A stretch of DNA of 63,604 nt from Pseudobdellovibrionaceae bacterium (GTDB lineage: Bacteria > Bdellovibrionota > Bdellovibrionia > Bdellovibrionales > UBA1609): positions 1-63,604 of the forward strand of contig JANXMF010000081.1 in NCBI GenBank assembly GCA_025354795.1, in the 5' to 3' direction. The position numbers were made by a program, and so were the translations under genes. Shown piece by piece: positions 8,214-16,900 of the stretch. The first letter of the stretch is position 1. Each line of letters starts with the position of its first letter. Below the pieces are notes generated by a model. That model saw nothing but the letters and a program-made list of their open reading frames with translations, was not told where the DNA came from and searched no databases.

Positions 8214-9061
8214 GCGACGTCCGCGCCCGGCTTTTTCGAGTCGGGTATGAAGCGCATCTGCGCCACCACCTGGGGTTCGGATTCGTCAACGACCGGCGCT
8301 TGACTCACAACCGGCGCCTGGATCGGATCATGTTGCGGCTCAAACGCCTGCTGTGGATCCTTAGCGCGCATCTTGCGTCGGAACTCCAGGGCCTGGCTGG
8401 AGGCGATCACTAAGCAAATAGCCAGCGGATCAAACACGAAGATCAGAATTAGAATTAAATATTTGACCACTTGATCCACTTCAAGATTAAACGCTCGCGC
8501 AATGTATATGATCGGGCCCACTTTACGTTTGAGATCGACATTTTGCACTTCGGTCTTTGTAGTCGTCGCATTAATTTGTTCGATATTGCGGCTGAGCCGC
8601 GCAAGCTCGGGCTCGGCCTCTTTTCGCGCCGTGAGTTTTCGGGTGATGCGGCTGGCAGGGATTTCTTCAACGGCGCGATTGATGCGCTCGACCTCCGCTT
8701 GCGCCCGGATGAGCTCACCCTTTAACGAGGCGAGCTTAATATTTTCGGTATCGAGCGCGGTAGTGGCGCCTTGATAAGCGTTCGAAAAAAATCCAAAGAT
8801 GCCCATGCTTGTGATTAGACTCAAGATCACCACCGCCAACGAAAGGTAGCTCTTAAAAATCCTGTTCTGCAAACGCCAGGTTTGGTGCAAGTAGGCCGCA
8901 ATGACAAACTTGGCCAATTCGAGCGACGCCATGGCTGCAACAATGGCGGTGGACGCACCAGAAAAAAGCTGGCTTAAGCCGAAGACTGAAAAACTAGCTC
9001 CCAGCGTCGACACTGAAACCGCGGTTAAAATAACGCCAATCACGCACCATAGGGCTACCAT
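8210..9061 (-). CDS. Membrane protein with coiled coil, resembling a family common in marine phages
   Basis: 283 residues. Three N-terminal membrane helices end with a SLITSMGIFGFFSNAYQ segment. A coiled coil (~100-180) follows, then VGPIIYIARAF and a final helix with LILIFVFDPLAICLVIA. This order and these signature segments match, from memory, a membrane/coiled-coil protein frequently found in marine myovirus genomes; its function is unknown. The C-terminal tail is proline- and glutamine-rich. I used the ATG at 9061; an in-frame TTG at 9079 is possible and neither has a strong ribosome site. It is coupled to the downstream four-helix membrane protein. Confidence 0.6.
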   Translation of the reverse strand: MVALWCVIGVILTAVSVSTLGASFSVFGLSQLFSGASTAIVAAMASLELAKFVIAAYLHQTWRLQNRIFKSYLSLAVVILSLITSMGIFGFFSNAYQGATTALDTENIKLASLKGELIRAQAEVERINRAVEEIPASRITRKLTARKEAEPELARLSRNIEQINATTTKTEVQNVDLKRKVGPIIYIARAFNLEVDQVVKYLILILIFVFDPLAICLVIASSQALEFRRKMRAKDPQQAFEPQHDPIQAPVVSQAPVVDESEPQVVAQMRFIPDSKKPGADVA

Positions 9062-9277
9062 ATGAAGAGTTATCGGCAAAAACGAAGGTGAATTCGCCGT
9101 CCTTGTGTCCAGAACGGCAGCTCGATTAATGTATAGATTTGCCTCAAAAGAGAACCAGGTAGTACTTAGGTAACTTGTCCTTACCGCGACTGGTCGACCC
9201 CCGGGCTTGAAGGGCCTATCGACTTTAGGCTATTCTTTTTGTCCGAATCAAAACGCAAACGCAAAAGGGGAAGTCAT

Positions 9278-9886
9278 ATGAAATTTTTTAATCTGATTCT
9301 ATTGGTAGCTTCGATATCGGCCTGGGGTGATGCCACCTATAAGCCAGGGACCTTTCAAATTGACCCGGCCCATAGCAAAGTGGGTTTTGAAATTCCACAC
9401 TTGGTGATTTCCACAGTAGAAGGGCGTTTCACGGCTTTTGAAGGCAACGTGATCTTAGATCCCAAGTTTGAGAAATCATCGGTGAAGGCCACGGTTGAAA
9501 TCAGTTCCATCGACACCGGCGACCCCAAACGTGATGAGCACTTAAAAAGTCCGGACTTTTTTGATGTCGGTAAATTTAAGACAATGGCTTTCGTGAGTAA
9601 GTCGATCACAGGGACACCTGAGTCGTTTAAGCTCAACGGTTCGCTCACTATTAAGGGTAAAACCAATGCAGTGACCTTTGATGGTAAGTATTTGGGCATT
9701 GTGAATGACGGCAATGGTAAGGAAAAGGCAGTTTTTACCGCTACTGCTAAGATCAAGCGCGCTGAGTATGGATTAACTTGGAATAAGCTGGTCGAAGCCG
9801 GACCAGCCGTTGGCGATGAATTGACGATTCAGCTCAAGATCCAAGCGGGCCGCCCCGCGGCCGCCAAAGCACCGGCTAAAAAGTAG
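9278..9886 (+). CDS. yceI: YceI-family periplasmic protein
   Basis: 202 residues. A short signal peptide precedes FQIDPAHSKVGFEIPHL, the standard opening of the YceI lipocalin-like barrel. Further family hallmarks are GRFTAFEGNV, SIDTGDPKRDEHLKSPDFFDV and LTIKGKTNAVTF. YceI proteins bind isoprenoid or other long lipids in the periplasm and are often linked to base or stress response. The ATG at 9278 has AGGGGAAG upstream; the open frame extends to a TTG at 9239 but that would bury the signal peptide. The C-terminus is an Ala/Lys tail. A perfect hairpin spans its stop codon. Confidence 0.9.
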   Translation: MKFFNLILLVASISAWGDATYKPGTFQIDPAHSKVGFEIPHLVISTVEGRFTAFEGNVILDPKFEKSSVKATVEISSIDTGDPKRDEHLKSPDFFDVGKFKTMAFVSKSITGTPESFKLNGSLTIKGKTNAVTFDGKYLGIVNDGNGKEKAVFTATAKIKRAEYGLTWNKLVEAGPAVGDELTIQLKIQAGRPAAAKAPAKK

Positions 9887-9891
9887 CCGGT
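9871..9891. other. Perfect hairpin spanning the yceI stop codon
   Basis: ACCGGCTA (9871-9878) and TAGCCGGT (9884-9891) form an 8-bp stem with the 5-base loop AAAAG. The right arm contains the TAG stop. It lies between two convergent genes and has no T-run, so it may be a 3'-end stabilising structure rather than a classical terminator. Confidence 0.55.
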
Positions 9892-9898
9892 CCGCGCC

Positions 9899-10969
9899 CT
9901 ACCAGCTGCGCATGTAACCAATCTTTGCGCCAAGGAGTGAGGACTTAGTGTCCCACTTGTCGGTGATGTTACCGACCTGGCCGCTGATCTGAGCCGTGCG
10001 TAGGCGGTATTCCGCAAAAACCTGGATAATATTATGTTCGGTGACACTCCACTCGGCGCCGGCATCGCCATAATAACTGTAGTTGGATTTTGAAGTGAGG
10101 TAGCCGGAGTTGCCAAGGCCCGTTCCATAGTTGAAGCCGATGATGGCTTTGAATAAGAACTTGTCGGCAAAAGGTTCTTGGTAGTCGGCATTCACTCCAA
10201 TTATGATGTCTTGAACTTTGCTGAGATTCAAATTGGTGCTAGTGCCCTGCACGAAGTTGAGAATCGGGTAGCCCTCATTGCCGATCTGAAAACCAGGGCA
10301 GATTTTGCGGTAGTACGAAGTCTTGCCTATGTAACAATAATTTCCTTTCACCGAGTAGTCATCAAAGCTTGTAGTGGAGGCCAAAAACCTAAAAGGTAGC
10401 ACGACGCCGGCTTCCAGATTCATTGAGTAGTGCATGTAATCGAGTTCCATAGACCACAGCGGGTTGATTTGAATCCGGTAGCCCGTCCCTAGAGCCAGAG
10501 TGGGACTGCGGAAATTGTAAGTAGAGCCGCCGTAAGACCAACTTGAGGACAGGGTACTTGGCTTAACATAAAGCCCGGCTTGGTGTTTTGGATAGCCAGG
10601 GTAAGTCTTAAAAGCAACAGCGTCGGGGGTCGTCTCGGTATACTCGGGGCGGGGCGTGCCGGGGGCGGATTCGCCGGGGTCACTGAACTGCATCGCTGGG
10701 CGCGGGTCTGTCGGTGCAGGGGCAGAGTCAACGTTGAATTTCAAATATTCTGAGCTCGAGTTACTTTCCGGCGGCGTGCTGGTGGCTTTTTCCAGCGGCA
10801 TAGAGTCAGGAGCTTCGATCACTACAGGTGCGGGGGCCGCGGCTTTTTTCTTCTTCGCGGCTTTGGTTTTTTTCACCGGCGATGGTGCAGTAGGCGTCTG
10901 GCCCAATGCGAGCGGTGAAACCAAGAGTAGGCTGAACAGCAGCGCGAAGATGGATTTGCTTTGCAACAT
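9899..10969 (-). CDS. Outer-membrane protein with Lys/Ala/Pro-rich N-terminal linker
   Basis: 356 residues. A signal peptide (cleavage near ALGQ) is followed by a low-complexity lysine/alanine/proline segment (~25-120). A beta-barrel-like C-terminal domain of about 210 residues then ends in GYMRSW, a terminal aromatic signature for outer-membrane insertion. Two cysteines in the barrel half (in NYCYIG and KICPGF) could pair in an extracellular loop. The charged linker suggests a periplasmic, possibly peptidoglycan-contacting stretch. The ATG at 10969 gives the signal peptide directly; longer frames to 11089 do not. Specific function unknown. Confidence 0.7.
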   Translation of the reverse strand: MLQSKSIFALLFSLLLVSPLALGQTPTAPSPVKKTKAAKKKKAAAPAPVVIEAPDSMPLEKATSTPPESNSSSEYLKFNVDSAPAPTDPRPAMQFSDPGESAPGTPRPEYTETTPDAVAFKTYPGYPKHQAGLYVKPSTLSSSWSYGGSTYNFRSPTLALGTGYRIQINPLWSMELDYMHYSMNLEAGVVLPFRFLASTTSFDDYSVKGNYCYIGKTSYYRKICPGFQIGNEGYPILNFVQGTSTNLNLSKVQDIIIGVNADYQEPFADKFLFKAIIGFNYGTGLGNSGYLTSKSNYSYYGDAGAEWSVTEHNIIQVFAEYRLRTAQISGQVGNITDKWDTKSSLLGAKIGYMRSW

Positions 10970-11168
10970 TATGATTATGCCCCCGTGGATATTTGATAAA
11001 AGCGTAGCATCGGGGATCCATTCTTTCCAGCCTATACCACTGGTTGAACGGCCGGGCGAAAAATCTAGACCATTGTTTGAGTACGACAATTGCTCTTTGC
11101 AGATCCCCTTGTCTTTGTTACGATAAATGCAAAGTTCACCACTTGAACGGCGCCGGGAGGCTTCAACT

Positions 11169-11879
11169 ATGTTTATGCGACTTAGAATTCCACTGCTGCT
11201 AATACTGTCCGCACTGGCCGGCCCACTTGCGCAGGCCGAGCCGATGGAAATCTACTGCACCATTCGCAGCAGCGGCGCCAATCTCAATTGCCAGGTGACG
11301 GGCAAAGAGCGAAAAGTTATGAACGTCGAGCAAATCGGAAATTTCATTGATGCCGCCGAGGTCGCGTCCTACATCACCCTTAAGAGTCGCAAGGGAATGG
11401 AGCGCACTTACATGATCGACGCCCGCTCGCCGCAGTTTAAGCGCTTCAACGACGTGAAAAAATCGGCTTCGATCTCAGAAATTTCCAAGGCCAAGTCGGA
11501 TCTGTTCAATGAGATCGAAAGAAAAGTCATTAAAGTTTCTGACGACCTGGACGGGCAAGCCGGTGCGGCCGAGCTGATCCTGTACGATTCGTCCTTCACC
11601 TATGATAAGTTACGGCGTGAAAACCGCACCATGACGGCGGAGCTCGAAGGCTATCGCAACAACAAAGATAAAGTGTGCACCAACACTCCGGCGTTTGAAC
11701 AAATGTCTAAAGTGAAGTCGCATTTGCAACAGACGTTGTCTAATATTATATATGCTTTCCAAACGCCCGATACCTGCATGGCCGATTACAAGGTATTTAA
11801 GGATCGCGATGGTTCAGTGGATCTTCGCCAATTGGACACGATTACCGATCACTTTAAATCGAGCTGCAAAAAGCACTAA
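11169..11879 (+). CDS. Secreted hypothetical protein
   Basis: 236 residues. Signal peptide residues 1-~22 (cleavage after AQA). The mature protein has six cysteines (IYCTI, LNCQV, VCTNT, DTCMA, SSCKKH and others) and a long charged helical middle. No family is recognised. GGGAGG at 11155-11160 sits eight bases before the ATG at 11169, which fixes the start. It is divergent from the outer-membrane protein gene ending upstream and is followed, three bases after its stop, by the glycosyltransferase gene, so these two are likely cotranscribed. Confidence 0.65.
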   Translation: MFMRLRIPLLLILSALAGPLAQAEPMEIYCTIRSSGANLNCQVTGKERKVMNVEQIGNFIDAAEVASYITLKSRKGMERTYMIDARSPQFKRFNDVKKSASISEISKAKSDLFNEIERKVIKVSDDLDGQAGAAELILYDSSFTYDKLRRENRTMTAELEGYRNNKDKVCTNTPAFEQMSKVKSHLQQTLSNIIYAFQTPDTCMADYKVFKDRDGSVDLRQLDTITDHFKSSCKKH

Positions 11880-11882
11880 AGT

Positions 11883-13856
11883 GTGCTGACGAAGAGACTT
11901 TCACCGCGGGCCCGCACGTGGCTCGCGTTACTAGCCACACTCACTCCCATTTTCATTGTTTATTTGGCGACCATATCCACCTTTGTGGGGGGGGGTGACA
12001 GCGGCGAATTGATCGTCGATGCCTTGCATCTGGCAGCACCCCATCCCCCCGGATATCCGACCTACACCTTTTTTGCGCATTGGTTTACGTATTTGCCAAT
12101 TTCCACCATGGCTTGGCGAGTGGGCTTTTTCTCGTTATGCGCTCAGATTCTCTGCGGTGCCGGTTTGTTTTTTCTGGGCAAATCTTGGCTAAAGAAAACT
12201 TGGCTGGCGGCGGCGGTCACTTTACTCTTTTGTCTTGCGCCTTTGACTTGGTATTTCGCGGTCGAGGCCGAAGTGTTCGCACTCAACAACCTATTTGCGG
12301 TGCTTCTGCTGTGCGCGTTTTACAAATACCACCTTGAGCGTACGCCCAAATGGGCCTACGTCACCTGTGGCGTGCTTGGGTTGGCCTGTACCCATCACCT
12401 CACCATCATTTTCTTTGCGGCTCCGTTTGTAGCGGTATTTTTTTGGCAGGATCGCAAAACCTTGCTGCGGCCGGGGGTTTTTCTAATTGGCGTTTTGTTT
12501 TTCGCGCTGGCTCTGACTCCTTATCTCTTTATGTTTTACCTGGGAAGACAGCGTTTATTGATCGCCTGGGGCGACTTGTCAAACTTCGAGGGCTTCTTAA
12601 CCCACGTGCTCCGGCGCGAATACGGCACCTTTCAGCTGGCCACCGGGGACAAGGAAAATTCGACTTTTCTACCCAAGCTTTATTATTTTGGCCGCGAAAT
12701 GCTGATTCAAACATTTTTTATCGGCAGCGTGCTTTGGGCGTGGGGCGTACTTTGCCTACGTAAGCGGGGAGAGCAAGCTGAGTTTGCGAGGCTGGTGGCC
12801 TTTGCTCTCGCATTTTATGTTTTGTTGTTTCAGTACCTGAGCAATTTAGACTTGAGTTTTTTATTGTTCTACCATGCCCAATCCCGCATGTGGATGTTGC
12901 CTTTGCTGTTGATCGTGCTCTTAATGGGCTGGGGACTGAGCAACCTCGAACAGCAGTGGCAGCACCTCACGCCGATGTTGGCCGCGGCCGTCGCTGTGGT
13001 TATTGCTACAAGTGTGGCCTGGAACTGGCGTCAACAGGACCGATCCGAGCGCGACTTTTTTTCGCGCCTTGGTCACGCGATGATCGACAACGTGGACCCC
13101 AACGCCGTCATCCTGATGCGTGAAGATGTTTACGTCAATACCCTCCGCTACCTCCAGTTCGCCGAGAACGTGCGGCCCGATGTCCACGTCATTCCGCTCG
13201 ATGCCATGTGGTGGCCCTGGATGAAGGAACTGGTGGAGGGGAACGTGCCAGGGTTCAAAGTGCCGGGTTTGGTTTTCCGACAGCGGGCCGATGGTCCCGG
13301 GCAGTATATTTTGAAGGATCTGTTGATGGCCAATATCGATCGATTTCCCCTTTACGTCGCTAAAGTTTATCCCTATGAAGAGCAACAGCTTCATGACGAG
13401 GTGAATGGTTTTTCTTTCGGTTTTCACTCACGGGTGAAGCGCTTTGGCCAGGATTTTTCATTGGAGGAGGTGAAGCGTGAGACTGAGGGGTTTTTGCAGC
13501 TCAAAATTCCAAGCCTCGCGGAACATCGTTTCGAGTCGTGGGAATCTTATGTTGAACTTAATTACTATGATACCAAGTTCCCGCTGGGAATACTGCTGAC
13601 GAGCCGCTCGAAGAACCGTGTGGACTGGCTGCTGCTGGCCGCCGAAGTCTTTGACGAGGTTGCCGAGAACAACGCGACCTACAGGTTGCAGTCGCTTAAT
13701 AATTTGGGCGCCATCTATGCATCGCTGATCCCCGTACTGCCGGCCTATAAAGCCCTGGCTGTGACGGCTTGGCAAAAATACTTGGCGTTGACTCCGCCCG
13801 GGAGCGAGGAAAACAAGACTGCAAGAGTGGCACTCGAACAGCTGGGGGCGAAATAA
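11883..13856 (+). CDS. DUF2723 / TMEM260-like integral-membrane glycosyltransferase
   Basis: 657 residues with about ten hydrophobic helices in the first ~400. The signature GGDSGELIVDALHL-AAPHPPGYPTY near residues 37-61 is typical of DUF2723 proteins. The eukaryotic relative TMEM260 is a protein O-mannosyltransferase, and members have the GT-C fold using a lipid-linked sugar donor at a periplasmic or lumenal aspartate/glutamate site (here D39, E42). The C-terminal ~200 residues are soluble with a TPR-like end. Start is GTG at 11883, no clear ribosome site, so probably coupled to the gene before it. It converges on the giant Ser/Thr-rich fibre gene, a plausible substrate. Confidence 0.8.
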   Translation: MLTKRLSPRARTWLALLATLTPIFIVYLATISTFVGGGDSGELIVDALHLAAPHPPGYPTYTFFAHWFTYLPISTMAWRVGFFSLCAQILCGAGLFFLGKSWLKKTWLAAAVTLLFCLAPLTWYFAVEAEVFALNNLFAVLLLCAFYKYHLERTPKWAYVTCGVLGLACTHHLTIIFFAAPFVAVFFWQDRKTLLRPGVFLIGVLFFALALTPYLFMFYLGRQRLLIAWGDLSNFEGFLTHVLRREYGTFQLATGDKENSTFLPKLYYFGREMLIQTFFIGSVLWAWGVLCLRKRGEQAEFARLVAFALAFYVLLFQYLSNLDLSFLLFYHAQSRMWMLPLLLIVLLMGWGLSNLEQQWQHLTPMLAAAVAVVIATSVAWNWRQQDRSERDFFSRLGHAMIDNVDPNAVILMREDVYVNTLRYLQFAENVRPDVHVIPLDAMWWPWMKELVEGNVPGFKVPGLVFRQRADGPGQYILKDLLMANIDRFPLYVAKVYPYEEQQLHDEVNGFSFGFHSRVKRFGQDFSLEEVKRETEGFLQLKIPSLAEHRFESWESYVELNYYDTKFPLGILLTSRSKNRVDWLLLAAEVFDEVAENNATYRLQSLNNLGAIYASLIPVLPAYKALAVTAWQKYLALTPPGSEENKTARVALEQLGAK

Positions 13857-13883
13857 AAAACCCGGTTGGGACCGGGTTTTTTT
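13854..13883. terminator. Bidirectional rho-independent terminator
   Basis: CCCGGT (13861-13866), loop TGGG, ACCGGG (13871-13876), then seven Ts (13877-13883), with an A-run at 13856-13860 giving a T-run on the minus strand. It separates the glycosyltransferase gene from the converging fibre operon. Confidence 0.9.
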
Positions 13884-13909
13884 GAGCAACGATTTGACGC
13901 CGTGGCAGA

Positions 13910-16900
13910 TCAATCCGTATTCAAGCCGCGACTGACTTCGACCCAACCCAAAAATCCGTTAAGTGTGGTGCACATCAAGGTGAGTGTTGCCGGTTTTCCT
14001 AATGTAGTGACATAGTTGGTTGCCGTACCATTTAACAAGATTTTATCAGCGCCCATCCCTGCGGTAGTGGTGTCCACGAATGTAATCGTGAATGCTGCAG
14101 CGGCCGAGTTGAGTAGGAACGTGACGATTTGCCCCGGCTTGACCACGCCAGTGCTGCAACCTGTGATAGTCGCAATCGCGCCGGAGTTGGACCCGACGGA
14201 AAGTGACTGAACGTTTTGGCCAGTGGCTGCAAACGTTATGGCTGCTCCAACCGCAGTCGCGGCCGGAGTCGTGGTGTAGTAACCACCATTGGTGTTCACG
14301 CCGCTAAGTACGATGGCGCCACTGCTTTGAAATTGGATCAAGTCCGGGCTTGTCGCGCTCGAGGCGATACCGGCTTGCGAGAGGATATTGATGGAAGTGT
14401 TACCTGCACCGGACGAGCCAACGAATGTGGCTGTTGGTACCGTCGCAACCCCAGAACTTCCGGTCACCATAAACGTTTTGCCCGTTGTCTGGGTTGCTCC
14501 GCCGGATACACTTAATCCACCACCAGTTGTGATCGCACCGGCGCGAACCGCCAGAGCCATACCTGTGGTTGCCGCACTTGAGCCGACAATGGTCGCGGTG
14601 TTTGCGGTAGTTGCGGTACCACCACCAGAGACACTCATTGCGCCGGCAGTCGCCAGCGCGCCACCCGTAACGGCAAGAGCCACCCCGGAAGTTTGACCTG
14701 AGCCGCCGATAATATTCACGGTGTTGCCCGTAGTCTGCGAGGCGCTACTGGTGAAGCGTGCGACGTCGACGGTCGTATTGCTGCCACCGACGACACTCAA
14801 AGCGCCCGATGAAGCTCCTGCTCCGCCAGTGATGGCAAGAGCGACACCCGTTGTTTGAGCCGAACCACCGATAATGTTTACTGTGTTACCGGTGGTTTGC
14901 GCTGTTCCGGACCTAAACGATGCGGTGTCGACGGTGGTCTCCGAGTTTCCACCCATGACACTAAGGGCGCCAGCGGTTGTACCTGCACCGCCGGTCACTG
15001 CCAGCGCGACACCAGTGGTCTGAGCCGAGCCGCCGATAATGTTTATGGTGTTACCAGTGGTTTGCGCAGTCCCGGACCTAAACGACGCGGTGTCGACGGT
15101 GGTCTCCGAGTTTCCGCCCATGACACTAAGAGCACCGGCGGTTGTACCCGCACCAGCGGTGACCGCGAGTGCGACACCAGTGGTCTGAGCCGAGCCGCCG
15201 ATGATGTTCACGATGTTACCCGTAGTTTGTGACGCGCTTCCTGTAAAACGTGCGACGTCGACGGTCGTATTGCTACCACCGACAACGCTTAAGGCGCCTG
15301 ACGTGGCCCCTGCGCCGGCGGTGACCGCGAGTGCGACGCCAGTTGTTTGAGCTGAGCCGCCTATAATTCTAACTGTGTTACCGGTAGTTTGCGCAGTCCC
15401 GGACCTAAACGATGCGGTGTCGACGGTGGTCTCCGAGTTTCCGCCCATGACACTAAGAGCACCGGCGGTTGTACCAGCGCCCGCGGTCACTGCCAGAGCT
15501 ACACCAGTGGTCTGTGCGGCGCCGCCGAAGACGTTCAGAGTATTACCTGTAGTTTGCGCCGATCCCGACATAATTCTTGCGACATCCACGGTCGTTGCAC
15601 TGCTACCACCCATGATGCTCAAGGCACCAGCTGTGGTTCCTGCGCCGCCAGTAACAGCCAGAGCCACACCCGACGTGTGCGCCGAAGAACCTGTGATAGA
15701 GGCCGTGTTTCCGGTCGTAGCCGTGGTGCCACCCGAAACTAGAAGTCCAACCGCTGCGACATCAGTTCCTGGCGTGATCGATACGGCCGTGGCACTTGCG
15801 CCGTTACCGCCCAACACTTTGAGAGCATTGCCAGTTTGCGCCGCTCCACCGATTATGTTTACGGTATTTCCAGACGTCTGTGAAGCTCCAGAAACAAACT
15901 TGGCCACATCCGCCGTGGTTGCGGTACCGCCGCCGTTGACACTAAGAGCTCCGGCATTAGCTGCACCCGCCGCGACCGCAAGAGCCACTCCGGTTGTAGC
16001 AGCGCTTGAGCCAGTGATTCCGACTGTATTTCCGGTCGTTGCCGCCGTGCCACCGCCAATACTTAAAACACTGGTTGTCGTGCCGGTGCCTGCGTTGAGG
16101 TCAGCGGAGTCGTTGGCGCCCCCGGGAGTGATTGTCAAAGGAACTCCAGTTGCGCTTGTCATTGCGACGTTACTGGTGATTGAGGTCACGGCGGTGAGTG
16201 AAGTGATGTCTCCATTCGCGCCCGAGGTAGCGGCAGCCGTCCAGCTCAAAGTGCCGGAACCGTTGTTCTTTAAGAAGCCAGTGCCTTGGGCGGACGGAAA
16301 GGTGATCCCGTAAGTCGTAATAGCCGAACCACCGCTGATCGTCAGCGCGCCACTCGTACTTCCGTTCAATATGAGAGGATTGTTAAAAGCAGTGGAGGCG
16401 CCAGCAAGAGTCAGCGCGCCCGAGGGGTTTAGTGTCAGCGTTCCGGTTGGGTTAATTACCGCGGAGGCGCCCGTAATAGTCAGAGCGCCTGTGGGATTCA
16501 GAGTCAAAGAGCCAGTTGGAGTAACAGACATATTGCCCGGAAAACCCAAACTACTGATATCCGTGTTCGAGCCTTTAGCAGCGGCACCCAGAGCACCCAG
16601 AGAGGGTGTGCCCCAAGTCGGAGCGCCGCCGGCACCGGAGGTCAACAACTGGCCCGCAGTTCCCGCGCCAGAATTGCGCAACATGGTTCCATCTGAGTAG
16701 ACAATTCCACCCGCAGCTGCGGAAGCTAGAGTCAAGCTTCCGGTACCACCCTGATTGGCGGCAAGAGCCGTAGTGAGTCCAGTGATGACTAAGATGTCGG
16801 TGTTAGTGCCACGACCGGCGCCACCAAGAGCGGCGAGAGCGGCAGGGGCTGCGATTTGGCCGGTACCACCTTGAGCGATTGAAAGTGCAGTGGTCAAGCC

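Noticed and set aside
12921-13427. Minus-strand 168-codon open frame within the DUF2723 gene
   Set aside because: Shadow of a well-supported membrane protein gene; no start signal.
15375-16313. 312-codon plus-strand open frame within the fibre gene
   Set aside because: It is the complement of the Gly/Ala/Thr repeats, with valine/proline-rich shadow composition. The minus-strand frame has a signal peptide and a proper start.
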